Source: Pseudomonas citronellolis
GTDB lineage: Bacteria; Pseudomonadota; Gammaproteobacteria; Pseudomonadales; Pseudomonadaceae
Assembly (NCBI RefSeq): GCF_900112375.1
Contig: NZ_FOLS01000017.1
Location: 86,199 to 150,198, forward strand
Length of the DNA stretch: 64,000 nucleotides
Direction: 5' to 3'
Positions 23,101 through 33,331 of the stretch are shown in pieces. A program made the position numbers and the translations under genes. Within the stretch, counting starts at the first letter, position 1. Each line of letters opens with the position of its first letter. The notes below the pieces were generated by a model. That model searched no databases. It was not told the DNA's origin and was given only the letters and a program-made list of their open reading frames with translations.

Positions 23101-23386
23101 TCCACAGGCTGTCGAGCTGCAGGTTGGCGTACAGGCGCTCGAAGGCCACCTGCTCCTGGCCGGGCTGGCCGATGCGCAGGCCCCAGACGTTCAGCTCCAG
23201 GCTGAAGGGGTTGAGTTCGATGCGCTCGATGTGCGCCGGCACGGTGGCGTACTGGGCCAGTTGCTGGTTGGCCACGCGCAGGGCGATGCCGGGGAGGATC
23301 AAGAAGCCCAGCAGGCAATAGAGGAGGAACAGCAGCACCAGGGTGCCGATCGCGCGAATCAATCCTTTGGGCATAGCGGGAGTCAT
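20162..23386 (-). CDS. DUF748 (AsmA-like) envelope protein with Ala-Gln repeat
   Basis: The 1074-residue protein has one N-terminal membrane segment (about 9-30, LIRAIGTLVLLFLLYCLLG) followed by a very large periplasmic region of AsmA/DUF748 type, a beta-rich family linked to lipid transport across the periplasm. Typical pieces are IERIELNPFSLELNVWGLRI and LTPYSGKFAGYRIRKGRLNL. A low-complexity segment holds 14 Ala-Gln or Ala-His dipeptides. The C-terminal 150 residues include VPFAAGSSELTPAAQGNLDKL, resembling an OmpA-like segment. The start has GGAA before it; an ATG four codons later is possible. The function is inferred from the family only. Confidence 0.9.
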   Translation of the reverse strand: MTPAMPKGLIRAIGTLVLLFLLYCLLGFLILPGIALRVANQQLAQYATVPAHIERIELNPFSLELNVWGLRIGQPGQEQVAFERLYANLQLDSLWTRQLHLADVQLDKPHGEVVFAEDGSLNLSRLFKLPPSEPKPEQPDSKPFPLRIERVALSQGSVHFQDNRPSEQVDFVFDPLGFELHNLSTLPDSGAQMTLSGTGPHGGKVDWKGDLSLTPFASSGSLSIQGIPLKAWWPYVRDNAPLELQKGILSVATEYKLDLSKDTQLQLEKTSANLRDLDLKSPAGKPLVTLASLDVAETSLDLAKREVLVGQIRSQGLETWAAREKDGQLDWQKLFADFQKPARKPAPAEQPEPAADAAAQPADTAPAAKPVADAASPAPAKTDAAPADKTATQAAAKPEAKPEAEAQAHAQAQAQAQAQAQAQAQAQAQAQAQADQAAAAADKPASPPPEPAKPTEPQKPWHVVLRDTQLRGYKVHLADRVPARSVALDVGPLDLDLQDLDSSLTQALQLKLKTGIGNRGLIEASGSVIPNPVSARLKVATRDIDLRLAQSYLEPFIRLELRSGFLASKLDVDLKSTEPLAFSVGGSAEVSQLHTLDTLKNRDFVKWQKLTLDGLAYKHGDSLVIQSVSFEQPYARFIINEDRSTNVSELIIAQPEQPAAKGAASPAKAGSDKPLGIHIGGIRINDGSANFADLTLRPDFATAIQQLGGEIGTLDNRNPQPASVDIKGKVDKYAPVTIKGSLNPFSPLEKLDIATSFKRVELTTLTPYSGKFAGYRIRKGRLNLDLHYQITKGQLKADNKVLVEHLQLGEKVDSPDAVDLPVKLAVALLKDTNGNIDIQLPVEGDLNNPQFSVMPIVWQTLRNLVLRAVQAPFKFIAGLAAGGGDEDLGNVPFAAGSSELTPAAQGNLDKLAAALKQRPALKLEVEGVSAAAADGPLLAEQRLQQEFRSNYYKMLQRRGDKVPSDASQLEVPEDLQPALLEGIYRTRLKKQPPAEWQELGKDERTAKLRQAVVDSWSGSQLLLRKLAQERGAHIKDYLVTKGGLGDDRIYLIDVSQAEAEKGGEVITQLHLDSE
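22087..22170. repeat. Hexanucleotide tandem array (CTTGGG)12-CATGGG-CTTGGG
   Basis: Fourteen six-base units, the first twelve identical, lie inside the DUF748 gene and encode Ala-Gln pairs on the minus strand. Copy-number change by slippage would stay in frame and alter only the length of the linker between the two halves of the protein. Confidence 0.97.
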
Positions 23387-23465
23387 TTTCCGTCGTGGCG
23401 TACCTCGGAGTATGGCACGCGTGCAAAGTTCCAAGTCTTGAGCCGTGGCAGCGCGGCCGCGGCGC

Positions 23466-24086
23466 TCAGGCCTGCAGGTTGTGCTGGCGGGCGAACTCCA
23501 CCAGGTCCACCAGGCTGTTCAGCTGCAGTTTCTCGAGGATGCGCGTCTTGTAGGTGCTGACGGTCTTCTGGCTGAGGAACAGCTCCTCGGCGATCTGCTT
23601 GTTGCTCAGGCCGCGCACCAGGCTGCGCAGCACCACCAGCTCGCGCGGGGTGAGCGCCGCCACCGGGTCGTCGCCGGGCTGCCCGGGCGCGCCCAGGGGG
23701 CGCTCGGGGAAGCAGCGGTAGCCGGCGACCAGCATGCGCGCGGCGTTGAGGATGGCCGTGGTGTCCTTGTTCTTGCTGACGAAACCGTGCCCGCCGGCGG
23801 CTTCCACGCGGTTGGCGTAGAGCCGCTCGTCCTGGGAGCTGAGCACCAGCAGGCGGATGTTCTCGTCGAAGATGTGCACCCGCGCCAGCAGGTCCATGCC
23901 GTCCATGCCCGGCAGGTTGAGGTCGAGGATGACCAGGTCGGGCTTGTGCTGGCGCACCAGGTTGAGCCCGGCGTTACCGTCGTCGGCTTCGCCGACGATT
24001 TCGAACTGGGGGTCCTGGGCGAGCAGCGAGCGAATCGCCAGGCGCATGGCCGGGTGATCCTCCACCACGATGACGCGTTTGTTCAT
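23466..24086 (-). CDS. NarL/LuxR-type response regulator
   Basis: The 206-residue protein has a receiver domain (1-120) with acidic residues ED at 9-10, phospho-acceptor Asp55 in VILDLNLPGMDG and Lys105 in VSKNKD. A C-terminal LuxR-type helix-turn-helix follows (LTPRELVVLRSLVRGLSNKQ, then FLSQKTVSTYK). AAAGGA precedes the ATG. No sensor kinase lies next to it. Its position downstream of acs and a thiolase suggests a link with acetate or short-chain metabolism, as with ErdR/CrbR-type regulators, but the identity is not proven. Confidence 0.93.
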   Translation of the reverse strand: MNKRVIVVEDHPAMRLAIRSLLAQDPQFEIVGEADDGNAGLNLVRQHKPDLVILDLNLPGMDGMDLLARVHIFDENIRLLVLSSQDERLYANRVEAAGGHGFVSKNKDTTAILNAARMLVAGYRCFPERPLGAPGQPGDDPVAALTPRELVVLRSLVRGLSNKQIAEELFLSQKTVSTYKTRILEKLQLNSLVDLVEFARQHNLQA

Positions 24087-24163
24087 GGGCAATCCTTTAA
24101 GGCGCGATCCGCCCAATGAAGATAGCCCAGTTGGCGCGACCTTGCGGCCGCGCCCGGCGAGGC

Positions 24164-25342
24164 TCAGCGTTCCAGGGCCAGCGCGACGCCCTGGCCACCG
24201 CCGATGCACAGGGTGGCGAGGCCCTTCTTCGCGTCGCGGCGGAGCATTTCGTGCAGCAGGCTGACCAGCACGCGGCAGCCGGAGGCGCCGATGGGGTGGC
24301 CGAGGGCGATGGCGCCGCCGTTGACGTTGACCTTGGCGGTGTCCCAGCCCAGTTCCTTGCCCACCGCCAGGGATTGCGCGGCGAAGGCTTCGTTGGCCTC
24401 GATCAGGTCCAGCTCGGCCAGCTGCCAGCCGGCCTTGTCCAGGCAGCGGCGGGTGGCGGAGACCGGGCCGATGCCCATGATCGCCGGGTCGACGCCGGCA
24501 TTGGCGTAGGCGGCGATGCGCGCCAGCACCGGCAGGCCCAGTTCGGCGGCCTTGGCGGCGCTCATCAGCAGCACCGCGGCGGCGCCGTCGTTGAGGGTGG
24601 AGGCGTTGCCGGCGGTGACGCTGCCGTCTTTCTTGAAGGCCGGCTTGAGCTTGGCCAGGGACTCGGCGCTGGTGCCGGCGCGGACCTGCTCATCGGTGAC
24701 GAAGCGCAGCGGCTCGCCCTTGCGCTGGGGAATCTCGATGGGGGTGATTTCCGCCTCGAAGCGCCCGGCGGCGATGGCCTCGGCAGCCTTGCGCTGGGAC
24801 TCGGCGGCGAAGGCGTCCTGTTCCTCGCGGCTGATGCCGTACTTGTCCACCAGGTTCTCGGCGGTGATGCCCATGTGGTAGTCGTTGAAGGCGTCCCACA
24901 GGCCGTCGACGATCATGCTGTCGAGCAGCTGCGCGTGACCCATGCGCAGGCCGGTGCGGGCCTTGGGCAGCACGTAGGGCGACAGGCTCATGCTTTCCTG
25001 GCCGCCGGCGATGATCACTTCGGCATCGCCGCAGCGGATGGCCTGGGCGGCCAGGTGCAGGGCCTTGAGGCCAGAGCCGCAGACCTTGTTGACGGTCATC
25101 GCCGGTACGCTGTTCGGCAGGCCGGCGGCGATGGCGGCCTGGCGCGCGGGGTTCTGCCCGGCGCCGGCGGTGAGGGTCTGGCCGAGGATGACTTCGTCGA
25201 CCGCCTCCGCGGCGACGCCGGTCTGCTCGAGCAGGCGGCGGATCACCGCGGCGCCCAGCTCATGGGCCGGCAGGGCCGACAAGGAACCCTGGAAGCTGCC
25301 GATGGCGGTGCGGGTGGCAGCGACTATGACGACATCTTGCAT
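24164..25342 (-). CDS. acetyl-CoA C-acetyltransferase (thiolase)
   Basis: It catalyses reversible condensation of two acetyl-CoA to acetoacetyl-CoA, or thiolytic cleavage. The 392-residue length is typical. The acylated Cys88 lies in [11 protein letters not shown], the catalytic histidine in [14 protein letters not shown] and the second cysteine in LCIGGGQG near the C-terminus. GAGGAT precedes the ATG. Whether it acts in biosynthesis or degradation cannot be told from sequence. Its neighbour acs, which makes acetyl-CoA, gives some context. Confidence 0.96.
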   Translation of the reverse strand: MQDVVIVAATRTAIGSFQGSLSALPAHELGAAVIRRLLEQTGVAAEAVDEVILGQTLTAGAGQNPARQAAIAAGLPNSVPAMTVNKVCGSGLKALHLAAQAIRCGDAEVIIAGGQESMSLSPYVLPKARTGLRMGHAQLLDSMIVDGLWDAFNDYHMGITAENLVDKYGISREEQDAFAAESQRKAAEAIAAGRFEAEITPIEIPQRKGEPLRFVTDEQVRAGTSAESLAKLKPAFKKDGSVTAGNASTLNDGAAAVLLMSAAKAAELGLPVLARIAAYANAGVDPAIMGIGPVSATRRCLDKAGWQLAELDLIEANEAFAAQSLAVGKELGWDTAKVNVNGGAIALGHPIGASGCRVLVSLLHEMLRRDAKKGLATLCIGGGQGVALALER

Positions 25343-25458
25343 GACACGAATCCTCAGCATGGGGCGGCGCGGGCCGCGGCGAACGAGCGGGCATGGTTGC
25401 ACAGGCGGGCATGGCCGACCACTCTCCGAACCGCTGAGTCAGGCGCGGGATCGACCGG

Positions 25459-26337
25459 TCAGCGCAGCGGCGGCAGGCCCATGCGCCGGCGTGCGCGGTG
25501 CAGCGAGCCGTTGCGCACGGCCCAGCGCAGCAGTGGGACACTGCGTCGCACGCTGGCGCGGATCAGCTGGCGCTGCAGCGGGCGCAGGGAGAAGCCGAGC
25601 ATGTCGGCGGCCCAGTCCGGCAGCAGGTCGATGCCGGCGCGCATCATCAGGGCGCTGAAGGGCCTGGCCAGGGAGCTGGGCGCCGGGGCGTCGAGCAGCA
25701 CCTCGACCACGTCGCGGGTGCGCTCGTTGTAGCGCAGCTGGGGGCGCATGCGCTCCAGGTACTCAGCCACCTCCAGGCGCGAGCGCGGCACGTCGCGGGC
25801 GCCCAGGCGTTCGGCGACCAGGGCGATCTCGTCGTAGTAGCGGTCCTGCTCGCTGCCGGGCAGCTCGGGGTTCAGGTAGCGCAGGTGCGACTTGAGGAAG
25901 CAGCTGACCTCGGCGACGTGCACCCAGGTCAGCAGGTCCGGGTCGCTGGCCGAGTAGAAGGTGCCGTCGGGTAGGGTGCCGCTGACGTTGTCGTGGATGC
26001 GCCGCACCCGGGCGATCAGCTTCTCGGCATCGGCCACCGAGCCGTAGGTGGTGGTGGAGATGAACTGGCCGGTGCGGCGCAGGCGGCCGAGCATGTCGGC
26101 GCGGAAGTTGGAGTGGTCCCAGACGCCGCCCAGGGCGGCGGGGTGGAGCATCTGCAGGAGCAGGGCGCTGATGCCGCCGATGAGCATGGAGCTGAAGTCG
26201 CCATGGACTTTCCAGCAAGCCGAATCGGGGCCGAACAGGCCCGGGTCGCCCTTGGGGGATTCGAAATCGACGCCCCCGAGGGCGAGTCCGGTCAGGCTCA
26301 GGACCTGGCTTTCGATATGACGGCGAACGGTTTCCAT
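25459..26337 (-). CDS. DUF2236 (MpaB/latex-clearing-like) protein
   Basis: The 292-residue product matches the DUF2236 family, which includes haem-dependent oxygenases such as the latex-clearing protein and the fungal MpaB. Visible motifs are GGISALLLQMLHPAALGGVWDHS, with a candidate haem-axial histidine, RLRRTGQFISTTTYG and DPDLLTWVHV. The substrate is unknown. The ATG at 26337 is chosen; an upstream TTG at 26352 would lie within the repeat-containing gap after acs and has no spaced ribosome-binding site. Confidence 0.85.
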   Translation of the reverse strand: METVRRHIESQVLSLTGLALGGVDFESPKGDPGLFGPDSACWKVHGDFSSMLIGGISALLLQMLHPAALGGVWDHSNFRADMLGRLRRTGQFISTTTYGSVADAEKLIARVRRIHDNVSGTLPDGTFYSASDPDLLTWVHVAEVSCFLKSHLRYLNPELPGSEQDRYYDEIALVAERLGARDVPRSRLEVAEYLERMRPQLRYNERTRDVVEVLLDAPAPSSLARPFSALMMRAGIDLLPDWAADMLGFSLRPLQRQLIRASVRRSVPLLRWAVRNGSLHRARRRMGLPPLR

Positions 26338-26345
26338 GACGGGGA

Positions 26346-26426
26346 GCTGCAAGCCTCAAGCGTCAAGCTACAAGTGGTGCATACGGTTAGCTTAACCGCA
26401 GGCTCTCCAGCTTGCAGCTTGCAGCC
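26346..26426. repeat. AGCTTGCA-type inverted repeat between acs and the DUF2236 gene
   Basis: Two degenerate arms built from CAAGC/GCTTG units flank the palindrome CGGTTAGCTTAACCG (26384-26398). Arms of this kind are common between Pseudomonas genes. It may fold as an mRNA hairpin or act as a partial terminator; there is no T tract. Confidence 0.5.
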
Positions 26427-26431
26427 GCCCT

Positions 26432-28369
<1,938 letters not shown>

Positions 28370-28375
28370 GACGAT

Positions 28376-28387
28376 ATCCTTGTTGTT
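28376..28387 (-). promoter_or_regulatory. Crc/Hfq-type A-rich motif over the acs ribosome-binding site
   Basis: On the minus strand AACAACAA (28380-28387) runs directly into the Shine-Dalgarno AAGGAT (28376-28381). It fits the AANAANAA catabolite-activity motif bound by Hfq with Crc in Pseudomonas. Binding would block initiation, and CrcZ (encoded at 34952-35325) would relieve it. This is a sequence match, not a proven site. Confidence 0.65.
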
Positions 28388-28623
28388 GTGATGTCTTGGT
28401 AAGGCGTCTGGCTCAAGACTGGGCCAATGCGCGGCCCGGTTCAAGTCTTGGAGGGATGGCCGGCAGTTCGGCCGGGGCTTGCAAACGCCCGCGTGCAGCG
28501 AATGCCTTGCGCAGGGCGAATAACGCGCCAGCGGTATCCGCTGTCGGTTCGTGCGCCGGGGCTACGGGGATATGCCATGCCTCCCGGCGGAACTGTCTTG
28601 CAGGCCGCGCTGGGATGCTCTTC

Positions 28624-28761
28624 GTAGGAGCGAGCTTGCTCGCGAACACACTCCGCTGCGGGGCTCATTCGCGAGCAAGCTCGCTCCTATGAAAAGCCGT
28701 GCTTCCTGGAAACGTAGGAGCGGGCCCTGCCCGCGATTTCGCGCGCAGGGCGCGCTCCTAC
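28624..28761. repeat. Cluster of four REP units between acs and pgi
   Basis: Two REP pairs face each other. The first pair is GTAGGAGCGAGC-type (28624-28646 with its inverted partner at 28668-28690). The second is GTAGGAGCGGGC-type (28714-28736 with a diverged partner at 28739-28761). Such repeats are mobilised by RAYT transposases in Pseudomonas. The rest of the 480-bp acs-pgi gap holds the acs leader, a GC-rich hairpin near 28420-28455 and the pgi terminator. Confidence 0.92.
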
Positions 28762-28798
28762 AGGGGAATGGCGGGGCGGCGTTGCCGTAGCGGAAACG

Positions 28799-28830
28799 AA
28801 AACGCCGCTTCCCCTGTGGAGGAAACGGCG
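28799..28830 (-). terminator. Terminator of pgi
   Basis: Read on the minus strand, CGCCGTTTCC pairs with GGAAGCGGCG (10 bp with one G-U) and is followed by TTTTCGTTT. It lies about 20 bases after the pgi stop. Confidence 0.75.
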
Positions 28831-28849
28831 CTTTTTGCCAAGGCAGGAA

Positions 28850-30514
28850 TCAGCCGCGGTGACGGCCGCGGAAGTAGTCGATCAGGCCCTGGGTGGAGGC
28901 GTCTTCGGCGCCCGACTCGTCGCTGCCGACCAGGCGCCCGTAGACGGCCTTGCCCAGCTCCTTGCCCAGCTCCACGCCCCACTGGTCGAAGGCGTTGATG
29001 CCCCAGAGAATGCTCTGCACGTAGACCTTGTGCTCGTACATGGCGATCAGCGCGCCCAGGCGGCGGGCGCTGATGCGCTCCAGCACCAGGGTGTTGCTCG
29101 GGCGGTTGCCGGGGATCACCTTGTGCGGCGCCAGGCGCTGCACCTCGGCCTCGTCCAGTCCTTTTGCGCGCAGCTCGGCCTCGGCTTCGGCGCGGGTCTT
29201 GCCCTGCATCAGCGCCTGGCTCTGCGACAGGCAGTTGGCGTACAGCCACTGGTGGTGGTCAGCCAGCGGGTTGTAGCTGGAGATCGGGACGATGAAGTCC
29301 GCCGGGATCAGCTGGGTGCCCTGGTGCAGCAACTGGTGGTAGGCGTGCTGGCCGTTGCAGCCGACGCCGCCCCAGATCACCGGGCCGGTGCCGGCGCTGA
29401 CCGGGGTGCCGTCCTGGCGCACGCTCTTGCCGTTGGACTCCATATCCAACTGCTGCAGGTGGTCGGTGATGTTCCGCAGGTAGTAGTCGTAGGGCAGGAT
29501 GGCATGGCTGCGCGAGCCCCAGAAATCGCCGTACCAGACGCCGAGCAAGCCCAGCAGCACCGGGATGTTGCGGGCGAAGGGCGCGCTCTGGAAGTGCTGG
29601 TCCATGCTGTAGGCGCCGGACAGCAGTTCCTTGAAGTTGTTGATGCCCACCGACATGGCGATCGGCAGGCCGATGGCCGACCACAGCGAGTAGCGCCCGC
29701 CGACCCAGTCCCACATGGGGAACACGTTCTCTTCGCGGATGCCGAAGGCCACCGCCGCTTCCTTGTTGCTGGAAACCGCGATGAAGTGGCGGTACAGCTC
29801 GGCTTCGTTGCCGCCCTGGGCCAGGTACCAGGCGCGTGCGGCCTGGGCGTTCTTCAGCGTCTCCAGGGTGCCGAAGGACTTGGAGGAGACGATGAACAGG
29901 GTGGTCTCGGCGTTCAGCTTGCTGGTCAGCTCGCGGAACTCGCTGCCGTCGATATTGGCCAGGTAGTGGCAGCGCACGCCTTTCTGGGCGAAAGGCAGCA
30001 GGGCCTCGGAGACTAGCTGCGGGCCGAGGAAGGAGCCGCCGATGCCGATGTTCACCACGTCGGTGATGGGCTTCTCGGTGTAGCCGCGCCACAGGCCGTT
30101 GTGCACGTAGCTGACCAGCTCGGTCATCTGGTGCAGCACGCGGTGCACTTCCGGCATCACGTCGACGCCGTCCACCAGCACCTTGTCGCCGATCGGCCGG
30201 CGCAGCGCGGTGTGCAGCACCGGGCGGCGCTCGGAGGCGTTGATCACGTCGCCGCGGAACATGGACTGGATGGCCTCGCCCAGCTGGGCTTCTTCCGCCA
30301 GCTTGACCAGCAGGCCGAGGGTGTCCTCGCGGATCAGGTTCTTCGAGAAGTCGAGGAACAGGCCGCAGGCGCTCAGGGAGAAACGCTCGAAACGCTTCGG
30401 ATCGCCGGCGAATGCCTGGCGCATGCTGAAGTCCTGCAGATCCTTGCGGTGCTCGGCCAGTGCCTGCCAGCTCGGCAGGCGAGTGGCATCCAGCGGGGTG
30501 AGGTGGTGTTCCAT
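28850..30514 (-). CDS. pgi: glucose-6-phosphate isomerase Pgi
   Basis: It interconverts glucose-6-phosphate and fructose-6-phosphate; in pseudomonads, which lack 6-phosphofructokinase, it works mainly in gluconeogenesis and the Entner-Doudoroff cycle. The 554-residue protein has signature segments [33 protein letters not shown] and [19 protein letters not shown], with the active-site histidine in GQH. Length and motifs are those of the bacterial long form. It is flanked by its own terminator and, upstream, by the panD terminator, so it is probably transcribed alone. Confidence 0.97.
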   Translation of the reverse strand: MEHHLTPLDATRLPSWQALAEHRKDLQDFSMRQAFAGDPKRFERFSLSACGLFLDFSKNLIREDTLGLLVKLAEEAQLGEAIQSMFRGDVINASERRPVLHTALRRPIGDKVLVDGVDVMPEVHRVLHQMTELVSYVHNGLWRGYTEKPITDVVNIGIGGSFLGPQLVSEALLPFAQKGVRCHYLANIDGSEFRELTSKLNAETTLFIVSSKSFGTLETLKNAQAARAWYLAQGGNEAELYRHFIAVSSNKEAAVAFGIREENVFPMWDWVGGRYSLWSAIGLPIAMSVGINNFKELLSGAYSMDQHFQSAPFARNIPVLLGLLGVWYGDFWGSRSHAILPYDYYLRNITDHLQQLDMESNGKSVRQDGTPVSAGTGPVIWGGVGCNGQHAYHQLLHQGTQLIPADFIVPISSYNPLADHHQWLYANCLSQSQALMQGKTRAEAEAELRAKGLDEAEVQRLAPHKVIPGNRPSNTLVLERISARRLGALIAMYEHKVYVQSILWGINAFDQWGVELGKELGKAVYGRLVGSDESGAEDASTQGLIDYFRGRHRG

Positions 30515-30551
30515 GCGGTACCTTCGGGGGTGTGACGTGCGTTGGAGCGTG

Positions 30552-30576
30552 AAAAAGCCCGGGGGTTCCGGGCTTT
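30552..30576 (-). terminator. Terminator of panD
   Basis: AAAGCCCGG and CCGGGCTTT pair perfectly around a GGGTT loop; on the minus strand the stem runs into TTTTT. It separates panD from pgi. Confidence 0.85.
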
Positions 30577-30582
30577 GACGGT

Positions 30583-30963
30583 TCAGGCGAGCTGCACCGG
30601 GATGGCGTTGCTGGTGTGGCTGAGCTGGTTGCCCGGGGCCATGTAGAGCATGCGCGGCTGGTAGTTGGCGAGCTCGGCGTCGCTGTACTGAGCATAAGCG
30701 CAGATGATCACCCGGTCACCCACCTTGGCCTTGTGTGCGGCGGCGCCGTTGACCGAAATCATCCGCGAGCCTTCCTCGCCGCGGATGGCGTAGGTGGTGA
30801 AGCGCTCGCCGTTGTCGACGTTGTAGATCTGGATCTGTTCGTACTCGCGGATACCGGCGAGGTCCAGCCACTCGCCATCGATGGCGCAGGAGCCTTCGTA
30901 GTCGAGGACGGCGTGGGTGACTTCGGCGCGGTGCAGCTTGGCCTTGAGCATGATGCTGTGCAT
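30583..30963 (-). CDS. panD: aspartate 1-decarboxylase proenzyme PanD
   Basis: It makes beta-alanine for pantothenate. The 126-residue proenzyme self-cleaves between Gly24 and Ser25 (YEGSCAIDG) to create the pyruvoyl cofactor. Lys9, Tyr58 and the segment [19 protein letters not shown] are conserved. CAGGAG gives a well-spaced start. panC lies 109 bases upstream on the same strand, so the three pan genes are adjacent but panD may have its own promoter. An ACAACAACAGG stretch just before the ribosome-binding site resembles a weak Crc/Hfq motif. Confidence 0.97.
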   Translation of the reverse strand: MHSIMLKAKLHRAEVTHAVLDYEGSCAIDGEWLDLAGIREYEQIQIYNVDNGERFTTYAIRGEEGSRMISVNGAAAHKAKVGDRVIICAYAQYSDAELANYQPRMLYMAPGNQLSHTSNAIPVQLA

Positions 30964-31072
30964 GGCGGCGCTCCTGTTGTTGTGGGGCTTGGCGCGGACG
31001 GCGGCAGAGTATGCCCAACCTGTTACCCGGCCTCAAGCCGCGTGCGGCGCGGCCTGGGCGGGTAACGGCGGG

Positions 31073-31924
31073 TCAGTCGAGCTGCAGCGGCAGGTTGTCG
31101 ATCAGGCGGGTCTTGCCGAGGAAGGCGGCGGCCAGGACCACCACCTGCCGGTCGCCGGCGCCGGCCGGGCGCAGGCTCAGGGCCTCGCGGATTTCCAGGT
31201 AGTCCACCCGCAGGCCGGCGGCCTCGATCTGCCGGCGGCCCTCTTCGAGCAGCGCCGGAAAGTCGCGCGAGCCGCCGCGCAGGGCCTCGGCGAGCTGCCG
31301 CAGGGTGCGCTGGATGGCCGGCGCGCGGGCGCGCTCGTCGTCGTTCAGGTAGCCGTTGCGCGAGGACAGCGCCAGGCCGTCCTCGGCGCGCACGGTGGGC
31401 TCGCCGAAGATCTGCACGGGGATGTTCAGGTCGCGCACCAGCTTGCGGATCACCGCCAGTTGCTGGAAGTCCTTCTCGCCGAACAGCGCCATGTCCGGCT
31501 GCACCATGTTCAGCAGCTTGCAGACCACGGTGGCGACGCCATCGAAGTGGCCCGGACGGCTGCCGCCGCACAGCCCCTCGGAAACGCCGGGCACGCTGAC
31601 CTTGGTCTGGCCTTGCATGCCGTCGGGGTACATCTCTTCCACGCCCGGGGCGAACAGCAGGTGGCAGCCGGCTTCCAGCAGCTTGGCCTGGTCGGCGGCG
31701 AGGGTGCGCGGGTACTTGTCCAGGTCTTCGCTGGGGCCGAACTGCAGCGGGTTGACGAAGATGCTGGCGACCACGAAGTCGGCGCGCTGGCCGGCCTTGG
31801 CCACCAGGGCGGCGTGGCCGGCGTGCAGGTTGCCCATGGTCGGCACCAGGGCGATGCGCTTGCCTTCGCCGCGCGCGCGGGCGACGGCGGCGCGCAGTTC
31901 GCGGACGGTCTTGACGGTGTTCAT
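31073..31924 (-). CDS. panC: pantothenate synthetase PanC
   Basis: It joins pantoate and beta-alanine with ATP through a pantoyl-adenylate. The 283-residue Rossmann-type enzyme has the HIGH-like motif [10 protein letters not shown] (28-37), [27 protein letters not shown] and the KMSKS-like segment ALSSRNGYL. The ATG overlaps the panB TGA (ATGA), which supports translational coupling and fixes the start. Confidence 0.97.
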   Translation of the reverse strand: MNTVKTVRELRAAVARARGEGKRIALVPTMGNLHAGHAALVAKAGQRADFVVASIFVNPLQFGPSEDLDKYPRTLAADQAKLLEAGCHLLFAPGVEEMYPDGMQGQTKVSVPGVSEGLCGGSRPGHFDGVATVVCKLLNMVQPDMALFGEKDFQQLAVIRKLVRDLNIPVQIFGEPTVRAEDGLALSSRNGYLNDDERARAPAIQRTLRQLAEALRGGSRDFPALLEEGRRQIEAAGLRVDYLEIREALSLRPAGAGDRQVVVLAAAFLGKTRLIDNLPLQLD

Positions 31925-32721
31925 GCGGAGAATCCGTGTTCGGGGCCGGGGAAGGAGCCGTCTTTCACGGCCTTGACGTAGGCGGCGAAGGCGCCCTGGA
32001 TGCTGTCCTGGCCTTCCATGAAGTTCTTCACGAACTTGGGCGAGCGGCCGGACAGCGACAGGCCGAGCATGTCGTGCATCACCAGGACCTGGCCGTCGGT
32101 GCCGGGGCCGGCGCCGATGCCGATCACCGGGATCTTCACCGCTTCGCTGATCTCCTGGCCCAGGGCGCTGGGCACGCACTCCAGCAGCAGCATGGCGACG
32201 CCGGCCTGCTCCAGGGCGATGGCGTCGGCGCGCAGCTGGCGGGCCTGGGCTTCCTGGCGGCCCTGGACCTTGAAGCCGCCGAACAGGTTGACCGATTGCG
32301 GAGTCAGGCCCAGGTGCGCGCACACCGGCACGCCCATCTGCGCCAGGCGCACGATGGGCTCGGCCAGCCAGGCGCCGCCTTCGAGCTTGACCATGTGGGC
32401 GCCGGCCTGCATGACCTTGACCGCGTCGTCCAGCAGGCGCTGCAGCGAGGTGCCGGAGGCGAAGGGCAGGTCGGTGACGATCATCGCGCCCTGGTTGCCG
32501 CGCTTCACGCAGGCGGTGTGGTAGGCCATTTCCTCGACCGTGACCGGCAGCGTGCTGTCGTGGCCTTGCAGCACCATGCCGAGGGAGTCGCCGATCAGCA
32601 GCATCTCCGCGCCCGCGGCGCTGGCCGCCTGGGCGAAGGTGGCATCGTAGGCTGTGAGCATCGCGATCTTCTCGCCGCTTTGCTTCAGGCCTTGCAGGGT
32701 GGTCAGGGTGACATCAGGCAT
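31921..32721 (-). CDS. panB: 3-methyl-2-oxobutanoate hydroxymethyltransferase PanB
   Basis: It transfers a hydroxymethyl group from methylenetetrahydrofolate to alpha-ketoisovalerate, giving ketopantoate, the first committed step of pantothenate synthesis. The 266-residue protein has [20 protein letters not shown], the metal-binding LLIGDSLGM and LLLECVP segments, and [27 protein letters not shown] precedes the ATG. Its substrate comes from the valine pathway, whose ilvIHC genes lie at 57.5-60.9 kb. Confidence 0.97.
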   Translation of the reverse strand: MPDVTLTTLQGLKQSGEKIAMLTAYDATFAQAASAAGAEMLLIGDSLGMVLQGHDSTLPVTVEEMAYHTACVKRGNQGAMIVTDLPFASGTSLQRLLDDAVKVMQAGAHMVKLEGGAWLAEPIVRLAQMGVPVCAHLGLTPQSVNLFGGFKVQGRQEAQARQLRADAIALEQAGVAMLLLECVPSALGQEISEAVKIPVIGIGAGPGTDGQVLVMHDMLGLSLSGRSPKFVKNFMEGQDSIQGAFAAYVKAVKDGSFPGPEHGFSA

Positions 32722-32845
32722 GAAAACGGTCCTCGTTGGGCCGGCTGGCGCCGGCGCGGGGCACCTATAGTCCGGATGGGGCGGAGCGAAGTCAATCGCA
32801 GGTGTTACCGGACTGTTACGGCGTTACCGCCAACTGGGGTGACGA

Positions 32846-33331
32846 TCAGGATAGCCGTTCGAGGCCCGCGAATGGGCAATCCGCCAGCAGTTCCGACAGG
32901 CTGCGGCCGTCGGGCAGGCGCAGCTGCGGCGCCAGGTCCGCCAGGGGGTAGAGGACGAAGGCGCGGGCGTGCATGTGGTAGTGCGGCACGGTCAGGCGCG
33001 GCTCGTCGAGCTGGCGCTCGCCGAACAGCAGGATATCCAGGTCGAGGGTGCGCGGGCCCCAGCGTTCGTCCTTGCGCACGCGGCCCTGTTCCAGCTCGAT
33101 GCGCTGCAGGGCGTCGAGCAGCGCCAGGGGCGCAAGCTCGGTGTCCAGCGCGGCGACGGCGTTGACGTAGCGCGGCTGGTCCGGCGGGCCCAGCGGGTCG
33201 CTGATGTAGAAGGGCGAAACCGCGGCGACCGTGGTCTGCGGAATGGCCTGCAGGGCCTCGATGGCGGCGCGCAGTTGGCCCAGGGGATCGGCAAGGTTGC
33301 TGCCCAGGCCGAGATAGACGCGCTCGCTCAC
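32846..33331 (-). CDS. folK: 6-hydroxymethyl-7,8-dihydropterin pyrophosphokinase FolK
   Basis: It pyrophosphorylates 6-hydroxymethyldihydropterin just before the FolP step. The 161-residue protein has YLGLGSNLADP, the flexible loop GPPDQPRYVN, and the magnesium-binding RTLDLDILLFG with Asp97 and Asp99. The start overlaps the pcnB stop by four bases, so the two are co-translated, an association conserved in many gammaproteobacteria. Confidence 0.96.
   Translation of the reverse strand: MSERVYLGLGSNLADPLGQLRAAIEALQAIPQTTVAAVSPFYISDPLGPPDQPRYVNAVAALDTELAPLALLDALQRIELEQGRVRKDERWGPRTLDLDILLFGERQLDEPRLTVPHYHMHARAFVLYPLADLAPQLRLPDGRSLSELLADCPFAGLERLS

Noticed and set aside
21269..23560. A 763-codon plus-strand frame with Gly-Leu repeats opposite the DUF748 gene
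   Set aside because: The repeat is just the hexanucleotide array read backwards. The DUF748 reading has signal, membrane segment and family motifs; this one has none.
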